A stretch of DNA of 64,000 bases from Flavobacterium sp. 90 (GCF_004339525.1 NZ_SMGE01000001.1:2294001-2358000), one strand, 5' to 3'; counted from the first letter of the stretch, positions 15,001 through 22,421 are shown. Notes: generated from the sequence alone by a model not told the origin. Translations and numbers: made by a program.

Positions 15001-18000
15001 TGTAATGGATGCCAATGGATGTAAATTCACGTTGACAGATGGAGTTAATGTTCCGGCATTGAATGCTCCAACGGATATGGACATTGCAGGAACTCTTGTA
15101 TTCTGTCAGCCAGTTGGTAGACAAACAAGTACCGTTACAATTAGTAATGTTAAAAATGGAGTTGGTACACTTCAATATGAGATAGTATCTCCAATTGTAG
15201 TAGCTAAACAACCATCAAATGTATTTGCAGGATTAGCATCAAATAATGCTCCTTATGTATTCCAGGTAACTGATGCAAACGGATGTAGTTATCAAGAATC
15301 ATACATTGTAAAACCAGCAGTAATTATTACAGTTTCTGCAGGATCAACGACAGATCCTTCTTGTAATGGTGGAGCAAATGGTTCAGCGAAATTCAATGTT
15401 GATAGTTTCACAGGAACTTATTCAGCAGTACTTATTGCAGGAACAGGAACAGTATCTCAGGCTGGTAAAGTAGTTACAGTTACAGGACTTGTTGCGGGAA
15501 CTTATACATTAGAAGTTACAGACAATGTTACAGGATGTAAAAACACTGCAACAATTAAGATTGGCGAGCCAGCTGTTCTTGATGTTAAACTAATTTCTCA
15601 AACTGCAGCAAATTGTTATTCAGGTGCTATAGTTAAAGTACAAGGAATTGGAGGAACACCGGCGTACAAATATGCGTTTGTTGTTTCTGGAACAACACCA
15701 GTTGCGGGAGATTATTTTGCTGATGACTTTGCTGTTTTAGATTTTGCAAAAGGTTCTAATTGGGATGTTTATGTACAAGATGCAAACTTAATTTGTACTG
15801 GTAAATTAGCAATAACAATTACAAAAGATGACGCACCAACAATAGATGTTATTACAGATAAATATTGTTATACAGGTGGTCCGGTTCCAATTAAAATTAA
15901 TGGAACTACTGACCCGGATATCGTAAATCCACCAATGTACAGCATTGGAAACGGTTATTATGCAAGTCCTAATTTCACGTTGAATGCACCAGGAACTTAC
16001 GACTTCTATATTAAAGACGGTAATGGTTGTATTGCACATGCAAAATATACATTAAAACAAGAATTATTATTACAAGCAACACTTGTACAAGATTTGAATT
16101 GTACAACAAATGATGCTACAATTACATTATTAGCAACTCAGGGAACAGGAATATATCCTACTTTCCAAGTGTCTAAAGATGGAGCTGCTTATACTACAGT
16201 TACTTCGCCTTACAAACCAACAGTAGCAGGAACTTATACGTTCAAAGTTAATGATGGTCAATGTGATGCAGTTTCTATACCAGTAGTTATTACACCAATT
16301 ACAACTTCAACATTTACAACGACTCAGATTGATGTAAGATGTAAAGGAGATTCTAACGGTAGTATTACTGTTACAGCTTCAAATGGAGTTGCACCTTATG
16401 AATATAGTATTGATGGAGCAGCATTTGGTTCATTGAATGTTTTCTCTGGATTAAAAGCAGGTACTTATTCTATCGTAGTTAGAGATGCAAAAAAATGTCC
16501 ATCGCTTCCGGTTAATGTTATAATCAACGAGCCTGAGACATTGAAAGTATCAAATGTGGTAACACCATTTACATGTAGTACAACAAATACTGCACAAGAT
16601 GCTTTCATCACACTAACAGCTACTGATGGTACATCGCCATACAGCTATAGTTTTGATAATGGAGTAACTTTTGGAAGTTCTCCGGTTCATACAATGAATA
16701 CTGCAGGAACAATTAATTATGTAGTAGTAGACATTAATGGTTGTAGAGCGTCAGGATCAGCAACAGTTGTTCCTTATACTCCGCCTACTAAATTTGTTAT
16801 TGCTGCAACACCAATTTATTGTAAAACTGCAGGTGGTGTGACAACAATTTCTGTAGATCCAACAACTATTGTTGGAGGATTTGCACCATACAAATATGCT
16901 ATAATTAGTCCGGCTGCTTCAGCAACCGTACCAAGTGCAGTAAATAGTTTTGCTGGTTTATTACCTGATACATATGTAATAGAAGTTACAGATGCTAATG
17001 GTTGTAGCACAACAAATTCGATTATTGTTAAAAAAGCAAGTGAAATTAATGTTGAAGCTCAATTATTAAGTGATGTATTATGTAATGCAGGATCAACAGG
17101 ATCAGTTGCATTTACAGTAAGTAATTACATTACAGCTAATAATTATGATTTCGCATTAAATCCAAATAATGGAACATTTACACAAACTGGTGATGTTATT
17201 ACATACACTGGACTAACTGCCGGTAAATATACTTTCACAGTAACTGACAGAACTTCAGGATGTACAGACAGTGTAGTTGATTTTGAAATCAAACAACCAA
17301 GTGCAGCACTTACATTTACTACTGTTGCAACAAATATTAGTTGTGACAATAAAAATGCGACAATTACTGTAACTGCTACAGGTGGAACACAGGCTTACAG
17401 TTATGCAGCGGTTGTTGCAGGTAGACCAGCTCCAACAACTTTCAGTGCAGACAACAAAATTGTGGTAGACACTAATAACGGTACAGATCTGGTTTGGGAT
17501 GTTTATGTGAAAGATCTTAACGGATGTTCACCAGTTGCACAACAGCAAAGTATTTCAGTAGATCCACTACCAAGTGCTATTACTGCAAATGTTACAAGCC
17601 AATGTGCAAGTCCGGCAGGAACATATGAATTTATAGTTTCGGCTTCGGGAGTAGCTCCTTTACAATATAGTATTGGTGGTGATTTCCAAACAGATCCTAA
17701 ATTTGTTGTAACAGCGGCAGGAACTTATGATATAACAGTAAAAGATGGTAACGGTTGTACAACAACTGCGACAGCTGCTGTTAAAATCGAAGGAGCTTTA
17801 GATTTACAATACACGGTGAAAGCATTGCCAAGCTGTGATTTCCAAGACGGACAAATTGTTGTTACAGCAACAGGAGGTTCAGGGAATTATAAATATAGTT
17901 CGGCTGCGTTTATTCCAGTTGTTGTGGGAACTACTGCAACATTCAACAATATGCCTGCAGGAACTCATACAATATTAGTAAGAGATCTTACTTATGGTTG

Positions 18001-21000
18001 TACAGATACTGTAATTGTTGAGTTGAAAAAAGCAACACAAATTACAGGTTTAAGTTTAACTGGTAATGATGTTTCTTGTAATGGAGGTTCTGATGGATTA
18101 ATTATCGTTAACCTGGATCCGGTTAAAGACGGAGTAAATGACAATCCGGTTTATACCTATACTTTAACAGGAACTACTGTTGGTGGTACTGCAGTAAGTA
18201 AAGGTCCTCAGGAATCAAATGTATTTGATAACCTTGAAGCAGGAGATTACACAGTATTGGTTACTTCAGGAAGAGGTTGCCATGCTCAGGTAGATAAACG
18301 AATCAAACAGCCTAAAGCGATTGTAGTGAATGCTCCGGTTGTGACAACATTTAAATGTACAACAGGTTCAAACACAGTAAACTTTGCTACAATTACTGTT
18401 AATTCAGTTGTTGAAGGTTCTGGAAAATATGTTCGTTATGAGTTTAGTAGAAACGGAGTAGTGGTTCAAAACACTGATTCTAATGTTTATACAGAATTTA
18501 ATCTTGCTGGTGGTTCTTATACCGTAAGAGTATTTGATGATAAAGGTTGTGAAGGTTCTTGGACAACTCCAATTATTATTGACTCATTCATAACAATGGA
18601 TAAAGTTAACGTGGCAATTGTTAAACCAATTACTTGTCTTGCAAACGAAACAATTCAGGTTTCTGTTGCGACAACTGGAGGTACACCAACTTCACTAAGC
18701 TATACGCTAACTGGAGTAAACGGAACAGTCTTTAATGAAACAAATTCAACAGGATTATTTAAAGATTTAGCAATTGGTAACTATAAAATTACTGTCTTCA
18801 ATCCAGCGACAGGTTGTACAATAACTGATTTCCATTATATATCTGATCCAAACACTTTCGTGATTGATGTTAAACCATTGAAAAACGGACTATGTTATGG
18901 AGATGCAGACGGAAGTGTTAATTTGACTTTTGTTGATAACCAATTAGTTCCAACAAATGACGCAGGACCATTTACTTATGTAATTACAGGTCCGGTACCA
19001 AGTACAGGAACAACAACTTCTGCGGGACCAATTTTGGTTTCAGGATTAAAAGCGGGAGTGTATACAGTTACAGCTACATTGATCGATATTAATGGTCCTT
19101 CTTGTACAGTAACAAATACATTTACGATAGATCAGGCAGCAGCTCCTTTAGTAGCAACTAAAACGCAATCAGAGATTACTTGTCTTGCAGGTAATAAAGA
19201 TGGTGTGATAACTGCATCAGCAACAGGAGGATGGCCAGGTGACTATTTATATGAGTTAAGATTAGGTACAGCAATTGTAAAAGCTTATAGTTCTTCACCG
19301 GTATTTGAGAATTTAACAGCAGGAGATTATACTGTTTTTGTTAAAGACGGTCATGGTTGTGAAGCATTCGTTGATGCTAAACTAGTAAACCCAACACCGA
19401 TAAAAATTCAGATAAGTGCAACTCCAATGTTAACTTGTTTTGATAATGAAAACGGAGTTGTGACTATTGACTTAGTAACTGGAGGTTCAGGAAATTATAC
19501 TTATACATTAAACGGTGTATTAGCTGATGGAACTGTAATCGTTGCACAATCACAAGGAACGAATCAATTTACAGGATTAAAAGCAGGAACTTATACAGTA
19601 ACTGCAAATGATACCTGGAGTTGTGAGAACATTTCTAACAAAGTAGTAATTGATCAGCCAACAGAAGTAAAACCTTCGTTAACTATATCTAGAAATGAAA
19701 CTTGTCAATTAGTACCAATCTTGAAACTTACAGTTACAGGTGGAAATGCACCATATTACTATAGTGAAGATGGAACAAATTACTCAGCTTCATTCAATGG
19801 AAGTATAGATATTACATTGCCAAAAACAACTGTAAGTAAAGATTACCAATACTTTGTAAAAGACCAAAATGGTTGTGTTAGCACTGTATCAAACATCGTT
19901 AACGTTCCGGTAGTGCCAAAATTAGATTTTACAACTCTTGTAGATGTAGATATCAAATGTAAAGGAAGTTCTGAAGGTACAATTACAGCTATCGCAACAG
20001 GTGGTTTAGGAAACTATGTTTATACATTGCTAGACGCTGCTGGAGCTAATATTACACCAGCACCAGCACAGGTTACTCCAGGAGTATTTACTGGATTGCC
20101 AGTTGGAAAATACATAGTAAAACTAGAAAGTTCTGATTGTTCATTGAACTCAGCAGTAGTTGAAATATCAGAACCTAACGTAGTATTATCAGCAGAAGCA
20201 ATACCAACAAATGTTACATGTAATGGTTTCAATAATGGAAAAATTACTGTAAACGCGGCAGGTGGAACAGGAGTATATAAATATGCTATCGAACCTGAAT
20301 TCAGACAGTTCTTTGACAAAAACGTATTTGAAAACTTGAAACCAGGTTTCTATGATGTATTAGTTCAAGACGAAAATGAATGTTATATCTTCATCAAAGA
20401 TGTTGAAGTAAAAGAACCAGCGCCATTAACAGGTGCATTAGTAGACGGTACTTTATTCCCAGAAACATGTGCTGGTGAGAAAGATGGTGCATTTAGTATT
20501 ATACTTTCAGGAGGTACATTAGATTATAGTGTAAGTATTGATTCTGAAACTGGACCATTTGTTAAAGGTACTGCAGGTCAGACGACATTTGATTTTGATA
20601 ATCTGTCAGGAGGTCCTCATATTGTTTACTTCGTAGATGCATCAGGTTGTAACGGTCAGGTAGACATCGCAATGGATAAAGCAGTAACGCTTAACCCAAC
20701 AAACGAAGTTAACTATGACTGTGTGAACAATGCAGCTTCAAATATGGTGACAGTAGATCCTGGTTATGACGGAGATCATTCTGAGATTGATTACAGTTTA
20801 GACGGTGGTCCATGGCAAATGAATAACATCTTTACAGGGATTACTCCGGGTAATCACACAATCAAAGTGAGACATACAAACGGATGTACTGCAGATACAA
20901 GTTTTATTATAAAAGTTGTTAATCCATTAGTATTAACTTTATCTGAAGAAAAAGGTGTTTGGAACGTGATCACAGCAACTGCCACTGGCGGAAGCGGAGA

Positions 21001-21400
21001 TTATGAATACAGTATAGATGGTATCAACTTTAGTTCTGAAAATAAATTCACGATCTACAAGACAGATACCTATACAATCATTGTTAGAGATAAAAACGGT
21101 TGTACAGATACTAAATCTATTCCGGTTAAATACGTAGATGTATGTATGCCTAATTATTTCACACCAAACGGTACTTATTATACTGGATGGGGTCCTGGAT
21201 GTACAAACATTTATACAAATTTAATATTCTCAATTTTCGACAGATACGGACGTGAAATCGCTAAATACCACTACGGTCAAAAATGGGATGGTAAGTACAA
21301 TGGCGAAGAATTACCATCAGGTGATTACTGGTATGTTCTTAAACTAAATGACGAGAAAGATGCAAGAGAGTTTGTTGGACATTTCACTTTATACAGATAA
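2..21400 (+). CDS. sprB: Giant SprB-like gliding-motility surface adhesin (5' end outside window)
   Basis: The reading frame is open from base 2 with no plausible start, so the gene begins upstream; 7,132 residues lie in the window. Nearly the whole protein is built of Ig-like modules of about 80-90 residues whose strands end in a D-x-x-G-C motif, the SprB-repeat pattern. The last ~85 residues (from nt 21140) hold FTPNG, FDRYGR and a final GHFTLYR, matching the type B C-terminal sorting domain of the type IX secretion system. SprB is the cell-surface adhesin that moves along the cell during gliding; F. johnsoniae SprB has about 6,500 residues, so this one is larger. The next gene is a SprF homologue, as in the known sprB locus, which favours SprB over another SprB-repeat adhesin. 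Residues around nt 420-1030 form a different, lectin-like module. Two block-duplicated arrays are listed separately. Confidence 0.87.
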   Translation, partial: VEYQGKVRITNPQGGTPGYTYSFDGQKTWIASNEAYVDPGTYTLYIKDSKGCIYAMPGIVLDPKPTDPTIALDPTVYNCDGTGKTTATVTNSGGKNYSYEYYIDGKPNTPLTNNIFNNVLSGPHTISVKYKLLDAATYSNLLHEDFGKDTFTYTDTASPDGSSPGINAAFCWERQIEATKCNGNRLFANGEYTVTSSLRNDPYSGWQNPIDHTSGSRTGGRYLAVDAGSVIPNNAVLYRKTIKDIIPGQPIQVRFFATNLLKIGNTQPDASLTVELQNAAGTALSSQSTGKIPKTNGWVEYNRSIDPGSNTTLDFVLRLEISQVNGIDFAVDDIEVYQLPKSCITEKKFDFNIDTNKAFTVLEPVIENVDCSGGSTGKITITAQNFNGSFLYSIDGGLNWSTSTTSPVIIDKLVAKSYSVIVKSDAAGTCSKSFTKTITENQPVTVTATVSTLPTCTTGATITADAKGGVGPYTYALKLADGVTDVPGMGFNHSATFAGVATGSYTVLARDSKGCTSAISAVVVVDKPTPPVASLDATSDLCYDSGDKATLVVKATGTGILNYSLDGGAFDVNNTFTNVGVGTHTIIVRDGNNCTTTLSGIIINDELTAKANVTKTLDCNTTGATIKVDITGGKAPFTYKYKLGTGGTYSTSASVTGNTFNFPAPGTGTYYFEITDSNTPKGCVTTTSATVDAITKPVASATPLNVVCFGGSTGEVTLGASGGSGSGYSYSFNGSGFTSTIKYTGLKAGIAYKYQVKDNKGCISDEGSITLTEPTAITGTIKTTDIQCGATGTVPAVVTITAGGGTAPYKYSFTGPSNYGDDNFYSTTVAGVVKGYIIDKNGCQFGPLSVTVGAFEPITSIDLVDLGYDCSTTPQGGHVTITAVKAGALTNVSYRITAGPAGYNTASNTTGDFKPLAPGSYTFEASDSKTKCTATISYVVKGTSDITAGGSVLTTIKCFGGTGTIQFTVAGVKTSGYDYVIKNVAGTTIQQANGVSAATTTITVTSAVAADDYTITVTDRLTKCQAAYVVKLTQPAIAVSVTATATNITCSKFTSTITPVGAGGTPAYKYAVVQKNAADPVTADYAAGATLSVNTVNGTIVDWVVFVMDANGCTAKYPVQIAKDATPTVTAKVDNQCAGSGNSFTITATGLGGTGTLTYGINGVNGAFSTNNVFNVVPGTYTVWVKDGNQCPASAAPVTVYDQLKATTVIKELDCSTTTPTSKNATITVTPTGGLAPYKYEVSTNGGTSYSAMASNVYSTAVAGTFMIRVTDANLCTFVITEIIQSISNPTASIVAQSNVSCNGKLDGSVTIKGTGGSGGFSYSNSATTGFGPSATFSGLGLGDYTFYVKDSKGCVGSVPVKITEPNPLVISSTVTPFSCSTTNTNVQGKVVINAPTGGTSPFQYSFNGGGYTGTNTLLVDDNGTNQKIDYAVKDANGCITTGTVTLSKLNPPVIDKVTPSTITCLPGATTSNVTVTLLAGTGVVALKYETIAPSQAIIAQQSSNVFNGLASGSYTFKVTDANGCFDTKVITISDAVKIAISGNKNNDVKCKGESTGNGTFTISNVATAGDYTFVLTSGTLGTGTLAKSATDANILLLKGVAKGSYTVEVTSNSTGCKNTATIIIDEPVLGLSLTATASNITCSKFTSTITASPVGGTPVYKYAVVQKNAADPVTADYAAGATLSVNTVNGTIVDWVVFVMDANGCTAKYPIQIAKDATPTVTAKVDNQCAGSGNSFTITATGLGGTGTLTYGINGVNGAFSTNNVFNVVPGTYTVWVKDGNQCPASAAPVTVYDQLKATTVVKELDCSTTTPTSKNATITVTPTGGLAPYKYEVSTNGGTSYSPMASNVYSTAVAGTFMIRVTDANLCTFVITEIIQSISNPTASIVAQSNVSCNGKLDGSVTIKGTGGSGGFSYSNSATTGFGPSATFSGLGLGDYTFYVKDSKGCVGSVPVKITEPNPLVISSTVTPFSCSTTNTNVQGKVVINAPVGGTFPFQYSFNGGGYTGTNTLLVDDNGTNQKIDYAVKDANGCITTGTVTLSKLNPPVIDKVTPSTITCLAGATSSNVTVTLLTGTGVVALKYETIAPSQAIIAQQSSNVFNGLASGSYTFKVTDANGCFDTKVITISDAVKIAISGNKNNDVKCKGESTGNGTFTISNVATAGDYTFVLTSGTLGTGTLAKSATDANILLLKGVAKGSYTVEVTSNSTGCKNTATIIIDEPVLGLSLTATATNITCSKFTSTITASPVGGTPVYKYAVVQKNAADPVSADYVAGATLSVNTVNGTIVDWVVFVMDANGCTAKYPIQIAKDATPTVTAKVDNQCAGSGNSFTITATATAPGTGTLTYGINGVNGAFSTNNVFNVGPGTYTVWIKDGNQCPASAPAVTVYDQLKATTVVKELDCSTTTPTSKNATITVTPTGGLAPYKYEVSTNGGTSYSAMASNVYSTAVAGTFMIRVTDANLCTFVITEIIQSISNPTASIVAQSNVSCNGKLDGSVTIKGTGGSGGFSYSNDAVIGFGPSATFSGLGLGDYTFYVKDSKGCVGSVPVKITEPDALVISSTVTPFSCSTTNTNVQGKVVINAPVGGTLPFQYSFNGGGYTGTNTLLVDDNGTNQKIDYAVKDKNGCITTGTVTLLKLNPPVIDKVTPSTITCLPGATTSNVTVTLLAGTGVVALKYETIAPSQAIIAQQSSNVFNGLAAGSYTFKVTDANGCFDTKVITISDAVKIAISGSKNNDVKCKGGSTGNGTFTISNVAIVGDYTFVLTAGTLGTGTLTKSATDANVLLLKDVAVGTYTVEVTSTATGCKNTAAIVIDEPLNPLTATLAQVNANCKVGTSKVTITAAGGTLAYKYAFVQDGAPKGTLTSSNEANLDPAIQDWDAYVVDANGCEVKFDVKLATDAVPTVTATATNQCLGVGNYTITASALGKAPFTYSINGTSFDIPNTFIVTTAGIYNVWVKDANGCIAKTTTPVTVYDKLTITPIINKDITCTVGSEDAKVTLTIGGGSGSFTYSYTSTPAGAVGTFAGNVFTTSDAADYIFTVKDNTTNCTATIAVPVQITTPTPPHFTAPLPAVLSCFGDSSGSITVNIDATQGVAPFVINVTNKATLQDYGTQTSGLPAAIYVVKVTDAKGCSYSEDIEIKQPTKIVVVSHADPITCDQVSGGISKGNVVVDSVTGGTAPYTYYVTGLNGYNKNEPNNTGATSVTFNVVDFGYYTIRVVDANGCSVIEKDVLVASPVDNLDINIDLTTVNCEAVVGPPAVPAGGKAVVTIGSLLTGKGPYHFNIYTGPGQVFTADGVGGWIGEFPAVGSESATFYGLTPGVTYTFIVYDELTKCYYYQQADKAVPSNSTLSIVNNVAHNITCTGQNDGNVTFEIKNNYSSSVDVSYQVYESFTNVPIAGATGSTSIAAGVTSPSISLGPLAVGTYYVLVKEDAGPNKGCSVVSKDFNIKQSPRLLGLTASATSIADCTNLGTISAQANDGTTPYLYQVVASGAAYVDADWKTPNTFTRPGSVAGIVYDVYTKDAFGCIKKVPVTVYKYKDPTIAPLAPICYDGSTPFKITIVGTVDTAIVGGATYSVDGSAFQVSPDFTLNAAKIYNLVIKDGKGCTASINYEVKPKLELDVKLTKDIDCSGTPNAEITLTASGGYGPTYKYEYSVNGGSWNTMPTNVLDTSVTGNYIFRATDLGNTTTCSIDTKFTLDAIPAIVFTVDPIDVTCFGSSNGKITVNVTSGVGPYKYQLVNGATTWAFQDSNVFDNLPAATTYVVTVRDAKLCTKNLPATVGTPTALSATSSITAKLLCTTNNAPTKAVVTVVGSGGTIPYQYSYDGGLNYSTDDTFETYAGIKFDVYVMDANGCKFTLTDGVNVPALNAPTAMNITGTLVFCQPVGRQTSTVTINSVTNGVGTLQYEILSPIVKVKQGSNVFAGLAPSADPYVFQVTDANGCTYQDSYIVKPAVNITVSGTVVSDVTCNPGANGEVLFTVGNFTGTYSYVLNGGAPVTGQTSKTISITGLSAASTQSIVVTDEVTGCTAPASVNVIQNPALSLSVIANVPENCDNKAKVQVLASGGVAPYEYSFVLATATGPGTYTTSDTAFLSTAGSSFNWKVYVKDANGCVITTPFAVSITKDAAPTIAMPASICYVGSDVVIDLAALSTVPVGPAKYTLGGVTLPGSTYTVKGAGTYVFGIIDGNGCISNQVSFVVKPQVLLQADLDQDLTCAKDASIKLTPTGGTGIYNLYEVKINAGGYTAFTTLPYVATVDGTYTFRVTDSQGCPAVSNAVIVTPKTVPTAGIVATDVICSGDSNGTVTVTASNGILPYQYRIDGGVFQTSNVFKGLAAGPHNVEVKDAKECISVLIPAAVGTPAALSATSAITTKLLCTTNNAPTKAEVTVTGSGGTTPYQFSYDGGANYSTDNTFETYAGIKFDVYVMDANGCKFTLTDGVNVPALNAPTAMNITGTLVFCQPVGRQTSTVTINSVTNGVGTLQYEILSPIVKVKQGSNVFAGLAPSADPYVFQVTDANGCTYQDSYIVKPAVNITVSGTVVSDVTCNPGANGEVLFTVGNFTGTYSYVLNGGAPVTGQTSKTISITGLSAASTQSIVVTDEVTGCTAPASVNVIQNPALSLSVIANVPENCDNKAKVQVLASGGVAPYEYSFVLATATGPGTYTTSDTAFLSTAGSSFNWKVYVKDANGCVITTPFAVSITKDAAPTIAMPASICYVGSDVVIDLAALSTVPVGPAKYTLGGVTLPGSTYTVKGAGTYVFGIIDGNGCISNQVSFVVKPQVLLQADLDQDLTCAKDASIRLTPTGGTGTYNLYEVKINAGGYTAFTTLPYVATVDGTYTFRVTDSQGCPAVSNAVIVTPKTVPTAGIVATDVICSGDSNGTVTVTASNGILPYQYRIDGGVFQTSNVFKGLAAGPHNVEVKDAKECISVLIPAAVGTPAALSATSAITTKLLCTTNNAPTKAEVTVTGSGGTTPYQFSYDGGANYSTDNTFETYAGIKFDVYVMDANGCKFTLTDGVNVPALNAPTDMDIAGTLVFCQPVGRQTSTVTISNVKNGVGTLQYEIVSPIVVAKQPSNVFAGLASNNAPYVFQVTDANGCSYQESYIVKPAVIITVSAGSTTDPSCNGGANGSAKFNVDSFTGTYSAVLIAGTGTVSQAGKVVTVTGLVAGTYTLEVTDNVTGCKNTATIKIGEPAVLDVKLISQTAANCYSGAIVKVQGIGGTPAYKYAFVVSGTTPVAGDYFADDFAVLDFAKGSNWDVYVQDANLICTGKLAITITKDDAPTIDVITDKYCYTGGPVPIKINGTTDPDIVNPPMYSIGNGYYASPNFTLNAPGTYDFYIKDGNGCIAHAKYTLKQELLLQATLVQDLNCTTNDATITLLATQGTGIYPTFQVSKDGAAYTTVTSPYKPTVAGTYTFKVNDGQCDAVSIPVVITPITTSTFTTTQIDVRCKGDSNGSITVTASNGVAPYEYSIDGAAFGSLNVFSGLKAGTYSIVVRDAKKCPSLPVNVIINEPETLKVSNVVTPFTCSTTNTAQDAFITLTATDGTSPYSYSFDNGVTFGSSPVHTMNTAGTINYVVVDINGCRASGSATVVPYTPPTKFVIAATPIYCKTAGGVTTISVDPTTIVGGFAPYKYAIISPAASATVPSAVNSFAGLLPDTYVIEVTDANGCSTTNSIIVKKASEINVEAQLLSDVLCNAGSTGSVAFTVSNYITANNYDFALNPNNGTFTQTGDVITYTGLTAGKYTFTVTDRTSGCTDSVVDFEIKQPSAALTFTTVATNISCDNKNATITVTATGGTQAYSYAAVVAGRPAPTTFSADNKIVVDTNNGTDLVWDVYVKDLNGCSPVAQQQSISVDPLPSAITANVTSQCASPAGTYEFIVSASGVAPLQYSIGGDFQTDPKFVVTAAGTYDITVKDGNGCTTTATAAVKIEGALDLQYTVKALPSCDFQDGQIVVTATGGSGNYKYSSAAFIPVVVGTTATFNNMPAGTHTILVRDLTYGCTDTVIVELKKATQITGLSLTGNDVSCNGGSDGLIIVNLDPVKDGVNDNPVYTYTLTGTTVGGTAVSKGPQESNVFDNLEAGDYTVLVTSGRGCHAQVDKRIKQPKAIVVNAPVVTTFKCTTGSNTVNFATITVNSVVEGSGKYVRYEFSRNGVVVQNTDSNVYTEFNLAGGSYTVRVFDDKGCEGSWTTPIIIDSFITMDKVNVAIVKPITCLANETIQVSVATTGGTPTSLSYTLTGVNGTVFNETNSTGLFKDLAIGNYKITVFNPATGCTITDFHYISDPNTFVIDVKPLKNGLCYGDADGSVNLTFVDNQLVPTNDAGPFTYVITGPVPSTGTTTSAGPILVSGLKAGVYTVTATLIDINGPSCTVTNTFTIDQAAAPLVATKTQSEITCLAGNKDGVITASATGGWPGDYLYELRLGTAIVKAYSSSPVFENLTAGDYTVFVKDGHGCEAFVDAKLVNPTPIKIQISATPMLTCFDNENGVVTIDLVTGGSGNYTYTLNGVLADGTVIVAQSQGTNQFTGLKAGTYTVTANDTWSCENISNKVVIDQPTEVKPSLTISRNETCQLVPILKLTVTGGNAPYYYSEDGTNYSASFNGSIDITLPKTTVSKDYQYFVKDQNGCVSTVSNIVNVPVVPKLDFTTLVDVDIKCKGSSEGTITAIATGGLGNYVYTLLDAAGANITPAPAQVTPGVFTGLPVGKYIVKLESSDCSLNSAVVEISEPNVVLSAEAIPTNVTCNGFNNGKITVNAAGGTGVYKYAIEPEFRQFFDKNVFENLKPGFYDVLVQDENECYIFIKDVEVKEPAPLTGALVDGTLFPETCAGEKDGAFSIILSGGTLDYSVSIDSETGPFVKGTAGQTTFDFDNLSGGPHIVYFVDASGCNGQVDIAMDKAVTLNPTNEVNYDCVNNAASNMVTVDPGYDGDHSEIDYSLDGGPWQMNNIFTGITPGNHTIKVRHTNGCTADTSFIIKVVNPLVLTLSEEKGVWNVITATATGGSGDYEYSIDGINFSSENKFTIYKTDTYTIIVRDKNGCTDTKSIPVKYVDVCMPNYFTPNGTYYTGWGPGCTNIYTNLIFSIFDRYGREIAKYHYGQKWDGKYNGEELPSGDYWYVLKLNDEKDAREFVGHFTLYR
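3124..8447 (+). repeat. Three tandem 1,779-bp repeat blocks inside the adhesin gene
   Basis: The same anchor (TACAGCAAC before ATATTACATG) occurs at 3124, 4903 and 6682, exactly 1,779 bp apart. Each block encodes about 593 residues, i.e. roughly seven SprB-type modules. Long stretches are identical at the DNA level, including silent positions, whereas neighbouring modules within one block differ strongly. The third block is the most diverged and carries an extra codon near 7010. After about 8447 the sequence moves to a distant relative of the same modules. This indicates duplication of multi-module blocks with recent origin or ongoing gene conversion. Confidence 0.93.
11339..15056 (+). repeat. 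1,731-bp repeat block, two full copies and a partial third, inside the adhesin gene
   Basis: Blocks begin near 11339, 13070 and 14801 with a GTP-x-ALSATS motif. The anchor AGTTAATGTTCCGGCATT recurs at 11581 and 13312, 1,731 bp apart, and in slightly changed form near 15043. Copies one and two are almost identical in DNA over about 1.7 kb; copy three follows them for only about 255 bp and then diverges progressively. The unit length differs from the first array, so the two arrays arose from separate events. Confidence 0.92.
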
Positions 21401-21443
21401 CAAAATAATTGCCCCTATGATGTTATCTAAAAAAATTATTACA

Positions 21444-22421
21444 ATGAAAAAATTAATTTTATCCTTAGTACTCATGGCTGTAACAACAAGTTACAGCCAA
21501 GAGTTAAACCTACCAGTGTTTACTCAGTATTTAGCTGATAACCCTTTTGTGCTTTCTCCCGCCTACGCAGGTATTGGTGATAATCTTAGAATTAGAGCCA
21601 ATGGATTAACCCAATGGGTTGGAATTAAGGATGCGCCTGAGAATCAATCGCTATATGTCGATTTTAGAGTTCTGGATCGTTCAGGAGTTGGTATCTCGCT
21701 GTATAATGATAAAAACGGATATACCAGACAAACCGGTGCTAAAGTCTCTTTTGCTCATCATATTATTCTGGATTACTATTCAAAGCAATATTTGTCTTTT
21801 GGACTTTCGTATAACTTTAATACTTTCAAAATTGATACAGATGAGTTCAATACAGATCCGTACGAACATCCTGTAATCGATCCATCAGTTACAGATAATC
21901 GTTATAATGCAAACAATAACTTTGACATTAGTGCTTTGTATCGTAATAAAGACTTCTTTGTAAGTTTTAATGCAAACAACGTTCTAAAGAAAAACACCAA
22001 TAAGTACAGAGGAGTTGAGCCTAATTTGCTTTCCAACTATCAGGTTTATTCAGGTTTTACTTTTAGAGATAAAGAAAACAGTCGTATTGAATATGAACCA
22101 TCAGTGTATTTTCAATACTTTGCAAGTGATAAACGATCTTCAACCGATTTAAACTTTAAGTACAGACGTTACAATCGTTATGAAGACTATTATTGGATAG
22201 GAGTTTCATATCGTTTCCTTAACGATCAATTCCCAAAACCATTATCAGTTGGACCAATGGCAGGATTCATGAAATCTAAATTCTATTTTGGATATTCATA
22301 CCAGGTAATGTTCAATGATCTTGGAGCTTACAATACCGGTACACACGTAATAACTATCGGATTTGATTTCCTACAATCGATCAGTAATTGTCCTTGTACA
22401 CAAGGTCCGGTTCATGATTAA
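21444..22421 (+). CDS. sprF: SprF/PorP family type IX secretion outer-membrane protein
   Basis: A 325-residue protein beginning MKKLILSLVLMAVTTSYSQ, a clean signal peptide, followed by the LPVFTQY...NPFVLSPAYAG segment typical of the PorP/SprF family, whose C-terminal part is a beta-rich outer-membrane domain. In F. johnsoniae SprF is needed for secretion of SprB, a type B C-terminal-domain substrate. The gene lies 43 bp after the adhesin stop codon and is probably cotranscribed with it. The frame is open back to 21348 inside the adhesin gene, but only the ATG at 21444 puts the signal peptide at the N-terminus; ATGs at 21417 and 21420 are possible but less likely. Confidence 0.9.
   Translation: MKKLILSLVLMAVTTSYSQELNLPVFTQYLADNPFVLSPAYAGIGDNLRIRANGLTQWVGIKDAPENQSLYVDFRVLDRSGVGISLYNDKNGYTRQTGAKVSFAHHIILDYYSKQYLSFGLSYNFNTFKIDTDEFNTDPYEHPVIDPSVTDNRYNANNNFDISALYRNKDFFVSFNANNVLKKNTNKYRGVEPNLLSNYQVYSGFTFRDKENSRIEYEPSVYFQYFASDKRSSTDLNFKYRRYNRYEDYYWIGVSYRFLNDQFPKPLSVGPMAGFMKSKFYFGYSYQVMFNDLGAYNTGTHVITIGFDFLQSISNCPCTQGPVHD

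Noticed and set aside
3124..15056. Regular DNA repeats that could be taken for a CRISPR or satellite array
   Set aside because: The period is 1.7-1.8 kb, the reading frame is kept through all copies, and the repeats encode SprB-type modules, so they are coding repeats.
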